NCBI GenBank assembly: GCA_963746255.1
Contig: CAVVAJ010000001.1
Span: 682,001 to 746,000, forward strand
Reading direction: 5' to 3'
DNA from: DAOVXM01 sp963746255
GTDB taxonomy: Bacteria > Chloroflexota > Anaerolineae > Anaerolineales > UBA4823
Length of the DNA: 64,000 bases
Shown here: piece after piece, positions 55,866 through 64,000 of the stretch
Position numbering within the stretch: the first letter of the stretch is position 1
Layout: every line of letters starts with the position of its first letter
Program-made: the position numbers and the translations under genes
Notes under the pieces: model-generated
Databases searched by the model: none
What the model saw: only the letters and a program-made list of their open reading frames with translations
Told to the model about the DNA's origin: nothing

Positions 55866-55904
55866 ATTCTGACACGGAGCGCAGTGGAGGGGAAGAATCT
55901 CGTT
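55866..55904. repeat. REP-like element, copy 3 (inverted)
   Basis: ATTCTGACACGGAGCGCAG through GGGAAGAATCTCGTT. Read on the minus strand it begins AACGAGATTCTTC, the same pattern as copy 4 and related to copies 1 and 2 (GAGATCCTTC, GATGACA end). It forms an inverted pair with copy 4, as in bacterial BIMEs. Confidence 0.55.
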
Positions 55905-55983
55905 CTTTGCCACAAGTCTATCTAGCAATCGGATTATTCCCGTACTGCTTCACCTTACCTTGCCATCGCAGTGAGCTGCATGA

Positions 55984-56018
55984 AACGAGATACTTCGCGT
56001 TCGCTCAGTATGACAATT
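55984..56018. repeat. REP-like element, copy 4
   Basis: AACGAGATACTTCGCG followed by TTCGCTCAGTATGACAATT. It faces copy 3 across about 80 bases and shares the GAGAT-x-CTTC start and x-ATGACAA end of the family. Confidence 0.55.
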
Positions 56019-56124
56019 GGTCGAATGGAATCTTCGCAGCAAAACGACGCAGATCCTGACCGCGAGTGGACAGGGAAAAATATTATGCACAAATTTTCGA
56101 GGAGGTTTGCTTGGCGGATATGGC

Positions 56125-56505
56125 CTACACCAACTCGGTGGCGATGAAGCGGTAGTAGCTGCAGCCCAGCGCCATCAGCAGCCAGATCACGACCGTCACC
56201 CAACCATAGACGTTCATCACACCCTGCAGCATGGCCATCAGCGCAACGATGAAGCCCAAGAAATCAATCGTTCCAAGCGAGAGCAGGATGCCGTTTACCA
56301 GGTTGTCGCGCGGCGCGCCACGTGCATACCACAAGATCAAGCCAATGCCGATGAAGCCCGCTCCAAAGTAGCGCGTCATCAGCTCGGCACCTTGGGTCAG
56401 AGGCATACCGAAAATGGTGCCCATTATCTCCGGCACAAGCAAGGCTGGCAAGCCGAAGATGAAGCAGATGACTGCTTTGATGGTTAGAAATGTGGACAGT
56501 CTCAT
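56125..56505 (-). CDS. Small membrane protein (4 segments)
   Basis: A 126-residue protein with four hydrophobic segments, the last ending near the C-terminus (VTVVIWLLMALGCSYYRF). It begins MRLSTFLTIKAVICFIFGLP, and the ATG at 56505 has GGAGGAG just upstream; the frame opens at 56529. It resembles short DUF4345-type membrane proteins. No active site is seen. The 322 bases to the next gene on the other strand show nothing else supported. Confidence 0.65.
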   Translation of the reverse strand: MRLSTFLTIKAVICFIFGLPALLVPEIMGTIFGMPLTQGAELMTRYFGAGFIGIGLILWYARGAPRDNLVNGILLSLGTIDFLGFIVALMAMLQGVMNVYGWVTVVIWLLMALGCSYYRFIATELV

Positions 56506-56851
56506 AATCTCCTCCAATCCATTGATCATTTTGACAAATTACGGCACCTCGCGCTATGCGCGGTTTCAACGAACCACGGACTGCGGCGATGGAAAGGAAA
56601 AGTGCGTCTATGATGGTGCAGCGAGGAACTTGCCGTTGTGGCGGTGAAGCGGCGGGATGAGCACGTGGTGCCGGGGGATTGTTTTCTGCTTATTACTATA
56701 GCATCATTTATGTGTCAATTCAAGCCCATCTGCTGCTGAGCAAGGCATTAACTCACCAAACAGCCGGGCAAAGAGCAATGTCAAACCAGAAATTTGGGGG
56801 AGCGCAGAGTACAACAACGTCCCAGACAAAGCGGTCCGCACCAGAGGGGTC

Positions 56852-57538
56852 ATGTATAATAAGCAAGTCATGCAGATTGACCAACTTATCCGCTCCAAGC
56901 GACGTAAAACCATCGCCTTGATCATCGACAAGGATGGACAGCTGATCGTCCGCGCTCCCGTATACACCAGCGATGGGCAAATCAAGCGCATCGTGCGCGA
57001 GAAATCCGCCTGGATCCAGCGCAAGCAGCACGAGGTAAAAACAAAGCCGGCAGCAGCACGGCCAAAGCGTTTTCAGGACGGCGAAATATTCTACTACCTC
57101 GGACGCGGGTACCCACTGGAGATTTCCACGCGGCTGAAACCAGCGTTGATTTTAAATGGTTCATTCAACCTGGCCGATTGCGCCCAAAAAGATGCCCCAC
57201 AAGTGTTCAAGGAATGGTACCGAGAGCGGTGCCGAGAAATCATTACCAAAAGGGCAGCTTTCCATGCCCAGCGGTTGAGTTTGCGCTACCAACGAATCCG
57301 CATAACCTCTGCCCGCACGCGCTGGGGATCGTGCAGTTCGAAAGGCAATCTGAATTTCAGCTGGCGGCTGGTGATGGCACCACTTGAAGTGATCGATTAC
57401 GTCGTCGTCCATGAACTGTGCCATCTAAAAGAACCTAACCACTCCAATAAATTTTGGACCCGAGTAGCAGCGGCGATGCCCGACTACCGTGCACACCGGA
57501 GATGGTTAAAGGACAACGGGCAGAAGTTCAACTTTTAA
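56852..57538 (+). CDS. YgjP/SprT-like zinc metallopeptidase (DUF45)
   Basis: A 228-residue protein. The N-terminal part is basic with a beta start (RRKTIALIIDKDGQLIVRAP); the C-terminal half carries ARTRWGSCSSKGNLNFSW and VVVHELCHLKEPNHSNKFW, the HExxH zinc site with its third ligand in the helix that follows. This pattern is characteristic of the YgjP-like DUF45/M48-related family. Substrates are unknown. GAGGGG lies before the ATG at 56852. Confidence 0.88.
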   Translation: MYNKQVMQIDQLIRSKRRKTIALIIDKDGQLIVRAPVYTSDGQIKRIVREKSAWIQRKQHEVKTKPAAARPKRFQDGEIFYYLGRGYPLEISTRLKPALILNGSFNLADCAQKDAPQVFKEWYRERCREIITKRAAFHAQRLSLRYQRIRITSARTRWGSCSSKGNLNFSWRLVMAPLEVIDYVVVHELCHLKEPNHSNKFWTRVAAAMPDYRAHRRWLKDNGQKFNF

Positions 57539-57693
57539 TGGATGTCCGCTCGGATAGCGCGTGACGATTTGCAGAGCATCGCCTACTTTCTCAACACCAT
57601 ACGGCTGCCTTCATCACCAGCACAATTCAGGTACGTTCTGCCTTTGCCAACCCGCTAATCTGATATGAATATTTCCCAGTAGAATAGAACTGC

Positions 57694-58272
57694 ATGACAA
57701 CCATCCAGTTTGCCGCTTTTTGGATAGCCCTCACCTGCCTGATCGGGACCCTGATCAGCTGGCGGTTTTGGGTTTACTACAATGGACTGTACAATATCCA
57801 CGCTCCGCAGTCAATGCACAAACCACAAGCGAAGAAAGCCTTAATATCCCTCGCCATCTTCGCTTTGGGGCTGAGCCTTTCCACTGGAATTCTGCTGTAC
57901 CCACGGCTCACCGGACGGGGATTAGTTCCATCCCAAACCGGTCAGGAAACGCTCCCACCCGATGGACAGAGCACGCCTATGCTGCCCGAGGAAGGTACTT
58001 CCCCCACTCCAACCTCACCTACAACCAGCTCCCCAGCACCCACAACTACGGCTGTGCTGCCGTTGGGCAGAATTATCGATACCGATGGGATGGGCGTCAA
58101 CTTGCGGGATAGTCCGAGCATGACCGGCACGATAGTGACTGTCGTCGCGGAAGGTACGCTGGTTTCGCTGGTCGGTGAGACTACCGAAAACGATGGCTTC
58201 ACTTGGCAAGCCATACAGCTGGAGAACGGCATGCAGGGCTGGCTTGTTGCGAGATATATAATCCAGGAGTGA
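57694..58272 (+). CDS. Membrane-anchored SH3-domain protein
   Basis: A 192-residue protein with two N-terminal hydrophobic segments (about residues 8-27 and 48-68), a Pro/Thr/Ser-rich linker (about 80-120), and a C-terminal SH3 domain (MGVNLRDSPSMTGTIVTVVAEGTLVSLVGE, then WQAIQLENGMQGWLVARYI). The SH3 end probably faces the cell surface and binds cell-wall glycopeptides. It begins a run of plus-strand genes that includes the ATPase and phosphatase pair 37 bases downstream; co-transcription is plausible but no promoter was pinned down. Confidence 0.75.
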   Translation: MTTIQFAAFWIALTCLIGTLISWRFWVYYNGLYNIHAPQSMHKPQAKKALISLAIFALGLSLSTGILLYPRLTGRGLVPSQTGQETLPPDGQSTPMLPEEGTSPTPTSPTTSSPAPTTTAVLPLGRIIDTDGMGVNLRDSPSMTGTIVTVVAEGTLVSLVGETTENDGFTWQAIQLENGMQGWLVARYIIQE

Positions 58273-58308
58273 CCCTCCCGGCTGCCTCCCTTCTGATAAA
58301 ATACCTTC

Positions 58309-59814
58309 ATGGGCATCAAAGACCCCCCGAAACTGCTGCGATTGCTCTCCGATGAGCTCGGCTATGTCGTGCGCACCAGCAAAGCTGCGCTGGGCTACGA
58401 GATCTATACAATCGACCTCTCCTCATGGAAGCTGCGCCTATCTAGCCGCACACCGGTAATTTGGGTAAAAGCCTCCGACCTGAGCAGCAGCTCACCTCAG
58501 CATGTCATGCAATCGCTGAACGACGTCATGCGCGAGCGTGGGCTGAGCCGCAAGATCGTCCTGGTTCTGATCGATGGTGACAGCCAAGCTCTCTACCGCT
58601 ACCGCTCCGGGGTCACGCAAAACCTTGTGCTGATCGGGAACGAGGAGCAAATCCAGATCGGAAAGTCACGGCGCCCGTCGGGTGAACTGCTGGATGTGGT
58701 CGCAGCCCGAATATCGATCTCGAACCTCTCCCCATACGAGACACGCGCTCCGGTGACCGGCAGCCGCTTCTTTGGCCGCGAACAGGAGGTCACCCGCATC
58801 ATCTCCAACCCGGATACGAACTACGCCATTCTGGGCATTCGACGGATTGGAAAGACCTCCCTGCTGCGGGAAACTGAACGCATCCTCAGGGAAGGCACCG
58901 ACATGGCGCACGTGGTCTATTTGGAGTGCAGCGATCTGCTGAGCGAAGAAGACTATATCCGGGAAGTGGTCCGCAAGCTTAACCCACGCGAACTAACCCG
59001 CTTACACCTGCAGAAATATATCTTCTTCTTCCCCGATTTCCTGGAACGGATGAGCCGTGCTTATAAGACAAAGATCATTTTCCTGCTGGATGAAGTCGAC
59101 AACCTAGTCATCATGCAGCGCGGTAATTGGGAGCTGTTCCGTATGCTGCGCGCTTCCGCCAACAAAGGCGCCTGCCAATATGTGATCGCCGGGTTCCGGG
59201 AAGCGATGCGTGAGCAGTACCTGCTTGATTCTCCTTTCTATAATTTCGCCCAGGAGATCCGGCTGAGCGAGTTCACCCGCCAGCAAGCCCACGAATTGAT
59301 CGTCACCCCATTCGAAAATCTGCGCGTGCGGCTGCGCAATAAAGAAGAGATCGTCCAGCGCATCTATAACGAGACTTCCGGGCAACCCAACCTGATCCAA
59401 TACTACTGCTTAATCCTGCTCAGACATCTGGACCAAAGCGGTATGCGTGAACTGAAGCCGGATGATTTGATCAACGTCTATGATGACGAAGGCTTCCAGA
59501 GCCACCTGCTGACCTCCTTTATGCAGAACACGGAGAACCGTGACAAAGCGCTGATATATGCGGTGCTGACTGCGCTTGAGCAAGCCGAAAGCCGCGGCTT
59601 CAGCCAGGAATTCATCGATGAAGCCCTTCGCAAGCAAGGTTTGATCTTGATGCAGGAGGACATTGATGAAGCATGCAACGTGCTGACTTTAGCTGGAGTG
59701 ATCAAGCGCAAGGGACGTGATTTCTTCTTCACCTCACCGATTTTCACGCGTGTGCTGCAGCAGACATATGACCTCAACTACCTGCTGCGCAAAGTTAAGG
59801 AAGAGGGTGTATGA
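58309..59814 (+). CDS. AAA-type/STAND-like ATPase with N-terminal domain and C-terminal wHTH-like region
   Basis: A 501-residue ATP-binding protein. Residues 1-150 form a separate helical/beta domain of unknown type. The P-loop is LGIRRIGKTSLL at about 175-186 after the FGREQEV motif typical of AAA_16/STAND-like ATPases, and Walker B is IIFLLDEVDNLV at about 255-266. The end (about 395-500) is helical with a wHTH-like region, as in archaeal-type AAA_ATPases of the same class. The stop overlaps the next gene's start by four bases (ATGA), so the two proteins are made together and probably act together. Confidence 0.8.
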   Translation: MGIKDPPKLLRLLSDELGYVVRTSKAALGYEIYTIDLSSWKLRLSSRTPVIWVKASDLSSSSPQHVMQSLNDVMRERGLSRKIVLVLIDGDSQALYRYRSGVTQNLVLIGNEEQIQIGKSRRPSGELLDVVAARISISNLSPYETRAPVTGSRFFGREQEVTRIISNPDTNYAILGIRRIGKTSLLRETERILREGTDMAHVVYLECSDLLSEEDYIREVVRKLNPRELTRLHLQKYIFFFPDFLERMSRAYKTKIIFLLDEVDNLVIMQRGNWELFRMLRASANKGACQYVIAGFREAMREQYLLDSPFYNFAQEIRLSEFTRQQAHELIVTPFENLRVRLRNKEEIVQRIYNETSGQPNLIQYYCLILLRHLDQSGMRELKPDDLINVYDDEGFQSHLLTSFMQNTENRDKALIYAVLTALEQAESRGFSQEFIDEALRKQGLILMQEDIDEACNVLTLAGVIKRKGRDFFFTSPIFTRVLQQTYDLNYLLRKVKEEGV

Positions 59815-62153
59815 ACGTGCACACACCCGAGGGTGATATTCCGATCACGGTCCGCTTCCACCAGAGAGCAGTCGACCAGCTCATTGCGGCGGTCGAACAA
59901 GGCACTTACTGCGCGCTGCTCGGACCGCGCTTGTGCGGCAAAACCGTGCTGCTGCGTTACGTTGAAAACCTGCTCAGCGACCAGTTAGGCTGGATATGCG
60001 CTTACATCGATTTCCGCAAGATCAACGCAGCGACACAGCAGGTATTCTTCACCGATCTCGCCGAACAGATCCAGCGCAATTTTGCCCGGCAAACCCAACA
60101 GCAGTTGGCGTTGCCTGAATCGGAACCGGTCACCAGTGCCGTTTTCCGTGCGTTCCTGCTTGACAGTCTGGAAGTGCTGCGGCGCGATCTGGTGCTGATC
60201 ATCGATAACCTCGAAGCGATCCCGACGGATTTAGTGCAAGCGCTACTGACTTCGCTGCGGGCTGCCTATATGGACCAGCAAACCTTGGATCACCGGCTGA
60301 CCGTGGTCGTCTCTGGGGCGCTCAGTTTGGCGAATTTGACCGTGGGCGAATTGTCACCTTTCCGGGGTATAGCTGAAAGGATCTTCATTGGCGATCTCTC
60401 CAGGGAACAAAGCCGTGATTTGATCGCTGAGTTTATGGCACCGGGGGGCAATGATTACACCGAGCGCGCATTTGAAAAACTACTCGACGCGACCCAAGGT
60501 GATGCCTACTTGATCCGCCGATTGAGCCAAGCCTGCATAGAAACAGCCCACAGTGCAGCCACAACACGCATGACCGCTCGCCAGGTAAGCTCTACCATAC
60601 GCACATTCTTGAATAAGGATGTCTACCAATACGCACCACTGCTTGAGGCGGTGCGCCTGATTGAGGAAGATCCAGACCTCCTGCGCAGCATCCTGCTGCT
60701 GCTTGAAAATGACAGCCTGCCCAAGGGGGAGCTACCCTTACCGCTCTCACCAGATCTCGACCCCCTCTACCTGACAGGTGTAATTGAACAGAGTCCGGAT
60801 GGCCAGTACCGCATCCAAAACAGGATCTACCATAAGTTCCTCAGCAAGCACTTCCGCCCGGGACGAGTCGGGCATATGCTGGCAATGGTCGGGCGCTGGG
60901 ACGACGCACTTGATTTCCTGGAAGCGGGTGTGCGCAACGGCGACCAATCATCCCACTCCGATCTGCTGGCGGCAACCATCCAATCGATCTATGCCGCGCA
61001 GGATTTAAACCAAGCTGCGCATTTCCTAACCCGTGGCTTGCTGGCCGGTTTCTCGGTTGACGAAGTCCAAGTCTGGTATGCCTTACCTGGCGAGCGACGG
61101 CTGCATTTGATTGGAAACGCCGGCGAGCGAGCCGACGCAAGTTTGTGGTCACACCCAGATTTACGTCTAGCTGATGACCTGCTTGAAGCACGCGCCTACC
61201 GGCAGCGTTCCGTGCTGCGCGGCGGGGAAAGTGATAACTGCATCCAACGCGCCATCCCGCTGGCTGTTCCTGGACGTAGCCCAATTGGTGTCGTGACGAT
61301 CAGAAGTGTAATTGACCCAGATGCAACCCGACGACAGCATGAACTCGACCGGCAGATGATCGGATATCTCAATCAAGCTGCGCGTGCCCTAGCGACAGTC
61401 GGTACTCGGCGCCAGGAACTAGCGCTGGCTGGACGTATGCAAGCCAGCCTGCTGCCAGAAGTGCCACCCAACCCGCCTGGTTGGGATCTCTCGGCGATAT
61501 GGAGACCGGCTCGTGAGACTTCGGGTGATTTTTATGATTTCATCAACTGTCCAGATGGCCGCTTGGGATTGGTACTGGCTGATGTCACTGACAAAGGGGT
61601 CGGCGCGGCTCTGTACATGGCGTTGAGCCGTACGCTGCTGCGGACGTTCGCTGAAGAGCACCCGTACGCCCCCGGCGAAGTGCTGCACGCCGTAAACCAG
61701 CGCATCCTGGATGACACCCATGGTGGGCTCTATATCACCATGTTCTACGGGCTGCTGGAACCAGATAGCGGCAGGCTGACGTACAGCAACGCTGGTCACC
61801 ACCCGCCATACCTGCTGAAGTATGTCGCAAATCAGACACCCAGTGCCTTAATGCGCACTGGCATACCGCTGGGCGTGGACAACCAAGCTGTCTGGGGAGA
61901 GAACAGTGTGCAGATCGCTCCTGGAGACCTATTGCTGATGTATACGGATGGGATGGTCGATGCCCAAAATGCAAATGGGGAGCCGATGGGGTTCAAACCG
62001 ATGCTGGAGATCGCCAGTGCCCTGCAGCACCGTACAGTCCGCGATGTGCAAGATGCGTTGATCTCTGAAGTCCGGGCGTATGCGGGTAGCGAACAGCAGT
62101 TTGACGACCTGACACTGGTGCTGCTCAAGCGTGGGTTGAAAAATGGTGATTAA
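59811..62153 (+). CDS. AAA-like ATPase-GAF-SpoIIE (PP2C-type) phosphatase fusion
   Basis: A 780-residue multi-domain protein. Residues 1-330 hold an AAA-like ATPase (P-loop LLGPRLCGKTVLL at about 35-47). A GAF-like region spans about 410-520 (VWYALPGERRLHLIGNAGERAD). The SpoIIE/PP2C-like phosphatase domain spans about 540-778 with RETSGDFYDF, LVLADVTDKGVGAALYMA, YITMFYGLL, SNAGHHPPYLL, LMYTDGMVDAQN and a final FDDLTLVLLK; the metal-binding aspartates are present. The domain order suggests an ATP-dependent switch controlling a serine/threonine phosphatase that would act on an anti-anti-sigma-like partner. No such partner is in the window. Translationally coupled to the preceding ATPase. Confidence 0.85.
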   Translation: MNVHTPEGDIPITVRFHQRAVDQLIAAVEQGTYCALLGPRLCGKTVLLRYVENLLSDQLGWICAYIDFRKINAATQQVFFTDLAEQIQRNFARQTQQQLALPESEPVTSAVFRAFLLDSLEVLRRDLVLIIDNLEAIPTDLVQALLTSLRAAYMDQQTLDHRLTVVVSGALSLANLTVGELSPFRGIAERIFIGDLSREQSRDLIAEFMAPGGNDYTERAFEKLLDATQGDAYLIRRLSQACIETAHSAATTRMTARQVSSTIRTFLNKDVYQYAPLLEAVRLIEEDPDLLRSILLLLENDSLPKGELPLPLSPDLDPLYLTGVIEQSPDGQYRIQNRIYHKFLSKHFRPGRVGHMLAMVGRWDDALDFLEAGVRNGDQSSHSDLLAATIQSIYAAQDLNQAAHFLTRGLLAGFSVDEVQVWYALPGERRLHLIGNAGERADASLWSHPDLRLADDLLEARAYRQRSVLRGGESDNCIQRAIPLAVPGRSPIGVVTIRSVIDPDATRRQHELDRQMIGYLNQAARALATVGTRRQELALAGRMQASLLPEVPPNPPGWDLSAIWRPARETSGDFYDFINCPDGRLGLVLADVTDKGVGAALYMALSRTLLRTFAEEHPYAPGEVLHAVNQRILDDTHGGLYITMFYGLLEPDSGRLTYSNAGHHPPYLLKYVANQTPSALMRTGIPLGVDNQAVWGENSVQIAPGDLLLMYTDGMVDAQNANGEPMGFKPMLEIASALQHRTVRDVQDALISEVRAYAGSEQQFDDLTLVLLKRGLKNGD

Positions 62154-62286
62154 GGGTCGGATAATCTAATAGTCGGGGTAGCGGTCTACCGGAATGCTAC
62201 GTGATTACCTTTCCCACTATTCCTATCAGTTATGAAAAATGATGGGTGGGTACGAAAAGTGCACGTTAAGTGGATTAAAATACCTA

Positions 62287-62315
62287 TATAATGATGTTTG
62301 TAAGCTACAGCTTAC
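62287..62315 (+). promoter_or_regulatory. Possible -10 box and 16-bp dyad before the CBM9-like gene
   Basis: TATAAT (62287-62292) is followed by GTAAGCT-AC-AGCTTAC (62300-62315), a near-perfect dyad at the expected transcription start. The -35 region is poor. An operator role is possible but unproven. Confidence 0.35.
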
Positions 62316-62363
62316 CCCGTATCTACCATTTATCAACAGAGCCGCCGACCAAGGAGGGCTGAA

Positions 62364-63371
62364 ATGAACGAAAAGAAAATCATCATAATCGCAACCATTC
62401 TGCTGATAACCATCAGTCTGAGCGTGTGCACCCTGCCCTTCCGTTCAACACCGACTCCATTCCTACAACCCACGACGGATCCTACAACGGCGGTACTTTA
62501 TGAACTGCTGGCGACTTCAACTGCTCAAGCACAAACAACCCTTTTGCCAAGTGAAGTGCCAGTGCAGCCAACCGCGACACCGGCAGCTACAGAGACCAGC
62601 CCACCCTCCGCAAACGAAGCAACAGCGACCAGTGCACCGCCCACCGCGACCAAAGTGCCTGTCGACACCCCAACCAAGGCAGCTACAAATCCGCCCTCCA
62701 GCAGTTCAGTAATCCGCAATAAACCCTATCTGAAGGCATATTACCTGAAAGCAGAACCGAAGATAGATGGAGACCTGGGCGAATGGGAAGTCCCAGAATA
62801 TCCCGTTCAAAACGTGGTATTTGGGGAGGGTAACTGGTCCGGAACATCAGACCTCTCCGCGGAAGTGCGTTTCGGTTGGGATGATTACAACTTCTATATC
62901 GCGGCGGAGGTAATCGATGACGTGTACGTACAAAATTCCGGCAGCCGGCTGCTCTATCTCGGGGACGATGTCGAAATACAGCTCGATAAGAGCCTTGCCG
63001 CAGATTACTACGTCCAGACATTAAGCGCCGACGACTTCCAACTGGGTGTCTCGCCCGGCTCACCAGATCCTGGGACAGCGCTCGAATCTTATTTGTGGTA
63101 TCCAAGCAATGTTAGAGGGGTGTACCCGACGGTTGAGATGGCAGCTATAGAGACAGCAGACGGCTACACGATCGAAATCAAAATGCCCTGGAAGATCTTC
63201 AATATGACCCCGGTCAAAAACGCCCACTACGGATTTGCCTTCTCGGTATCCGACAACGACGATCCGGATGATATCGTGCAACAGAGCATGGTATCAACCA
63301 ATCCCTACCGGATGCTGACCAATCCAACCACCTGGAACGACTTGGAACTGTTAGGACAGTACGAGCCGTAA
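62364..63371 (+). CDS. Lipoprotein with CBM9-like carbohydrate-binding domain
   Basis: A 335-residue protein. The N-terminus is a signal with a cysteine at about residue 22 (ITISLSVC), likely lipoprotein-type, followed by a long Thr/Pro/Ala-rich linker (about 30-115). The C-terminal ~220 residues resemble the CBM9-like sugar-binding fold: AEPKIDGDLGEWEVPEYPV, VRFGWDDYNFYIAAEVIDD, DDVEIQLDKSL, and YTIEIKMPWKIFN. Such domains bind glycans at the cell surface. AAGGAGG precedes the ATG. Confidence 0.8.
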   Translation: MNEKKIIIIATILLITISLSVCTLPFRSTPTPFLQPTTDPTTAVLYELLATSTAQAQTTLLPSEVPVQPTATPAATETSPPSANEATATSAPPTATKVPVDTPTKAATNPPSSSSVIRNKPYLKAYYLKAEPKIDGDLGEWEVPEYPVQNVVFGEGNWSGTSDLSAEVRFGWDDYNFYIAAEVIDDVYVQNSGSRLLYLGDDVEIQLDKSLAADYYVQTLSADDFQLGVSPGSPDPGTALESYLWYPSNVRGVYPTVEMAAIETADGYTIEIKMPWKIFNMTPVKNAHYGFAFSVSDNDDPDDIVQQSMVSTNPYRMLTNPTTWNDLELLGQYEP

Positions 63372-63408
63372 TCATAACCAGCAACGAGCAGATAACTGAC
63401 CCATAAAT

Positions 63409-63439
63409 AAAACCGAGTTGGCTAATCCAACTCGGTTTT
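63409..63439. terminator. Bidirectional terminator
   Basis: AAAACCGAGTTGG (63409-63421) pairs with CCAACTCGGTTTT (63427-63439), a perfect 13-bp stem with A-run and T-run on the two flanks. It ends both the CBM9-like gene and the permease on the other strand. Confidence 0.9.
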
Positions 63440-63495
63440 ATTCACGGAATACGCGAACGACAACGTATCAGCTGACCACGTACTACCGGAAAATG

Positions 63496-64000
63496 CTAGA
63501 GATATCTCACCCAGACATATGCGCTGGCGAGGATAAGGGAGATAAAGGTGGTAATGATCCCGTAGCGTAGGAAGCCAAAAAAGCTGATTGGATAGCCACT
63601 GCGGGCCGCCAAATTCGCCACAACTACATTAGCGGAGGCGCCTACCAAGGTGGCATTACCTCCCAGACAAGCGCCTAAGGCAAGCGACCACCACAACGGG
63701 TCGACTGGCATGGTCATACCGAGGTTCTGCACGATCGGGATCATGGTTGTGGTGTAGGGGATGTTATCGACGATACCCGATGCAATCGAGGACATCCACA
63801 GAAGCAGCATGGCAGTTGTCTGCAGCTGGCCACCTGTGAGGTCAAGCAGGGCGCGGCTAGCCATCTCAACCAGACCAACTTCAACGAGCGCTTCAACGGT
63901 TATGAAGAGACCGACAAAAAAGAATAATGTAACCCATTCGACATCCCGCAGGGCTTTATGGACATCCTTTCCGCCCCATAGAAGCAGGATGGTCGCTCCG
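63496..64000 (-). CDS. ArsB/NhaD-type ion permease, 5' end outside window
   Basis: The frame is open to the window end, giving about 167 codons of the C-terminal half of an ArsB/NhaD-superfamily permease: DVEWVTLFFFVGLF, IASGIVDNIPYTTTMIPIV (the conserved NxP hairpin), WWSLALGACLGGNATLVGASANVV and a final hydrophobic helix. Members exchange Na+/H+ or transport arsenite-like anions. It is not similar enough to the SLC13 protein at 5446 to be a duplicate. The stop is at 63498-63496, next to a shared terminator. Confidence 0.85.
   Translation of the reverse strand, partial: GATILLLWGGKDVHKALRDVEWVTLFFFVGLFITVEALVEVGLVEMASRALLDLTGGQLQTTAMLLLWMSSIASGIVDNIPYTTTMIPIVQNLGMTMPVDPLWWSLALGACLGGNATLVGASANVVVANLAARSGYPISFFGFLRYGIITTFISLILASAYVWVRYL

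Noticed and set aside
1..64000. CRISPR arrays, rRNA and tRNA genes
   Set aside because: No regular direct-repeat array and no cloverleaf or rRNA-like segment was found by eye; a covariance-model search would be needed to exclude small RNAs.

Overview
The window looks like a chromosomal segment of a Chloroflexota bacterium, probably Anaerolineae. This is an inference from gene content: a BTAD-type regulator fused to a Cys-rich module, an AAA ATPase fused to a SpoIIE phosphatase, SCO6745-like and AlkD-like proteins, many small membrane proteins, and very large secreted proteins with HExxH, VWA, FN3, LamG or NHL modules. No rRNA, tRNA or CRISPR array was recognised. Both strands are used in short operons, often closed by clear intrinsic terminators.

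Layout. 1-3.7 kb: sugar isomerase-like fragment, Nudix hydrolase, ICMT-like methyltransferase, a frameshifted haloalkane dehalogenase, and directly after it a deiodinase-like thioredoxin-fold gene with an in-frame TGA exactly at the catalytic Cys/Sec position and a SECIS-like hairpin behind it. 3.8-14.9 kb: membrane proteins, SLC13 permease, a MacB/LolCDE-like ABC exporter, a flavoprotein, an M28 peptidase, and an XRE/DUF2975 pair. 15-25 kb: DUF3795-like/BTAD regulator, UroD-like protein, a 1385-residue HExxH/VWA secreted protein, Smr protein, and a secreted protein with three repeats. 25-29 kb: an AT-richer accessory patch with an MBL hydrolase, a TGA-interrupted DUF6338 gene, an integrase remnant and a Pmp3 peptide. 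29-36 kb: hydrolase, broken P-loop gene, decayed META lipoprotein, SH3 and membrane proteins, broken E2-like acyltransferase, SHOCT protein. 36-47 kb: SIS isomerase, DNA alkylation repair, DinB, GNAT, wHTH proteins, M28 and M29 peptidases, and a two-gene membrane protein/wHTH operon behind a canonical promoter and a 25-bp palindrome. 47-56 kb: two broken exported proteins (HExxH-FN3-LamG-NHL, and a 5'-nucleotidase-like metallophosphatase), further secreted proteins, LysM protein and REP-like repeats. 56-64 kb: YgjP-like peptidase, SH3 protein, an ATPase translationally coupled to an AAA-GAF-SpoIIE fusion, a CBM9-like lipoprotein and the end of an ArsB/NhaD-type permease.

Eight genes are interrupted by a frameshift, a stop, or both, besides the TGA of the deiodinase-like gene. 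This means either consensus errors in the assembly or real gene decay. Five of the six frameshifts need one base skipped. The strongest candidates for something new are the deiodinase-like selenoprotein beside a dehalogenase, and the coupled ATPase/AAA-GAF-phosphatase pair at 58.3-62.2 kb.
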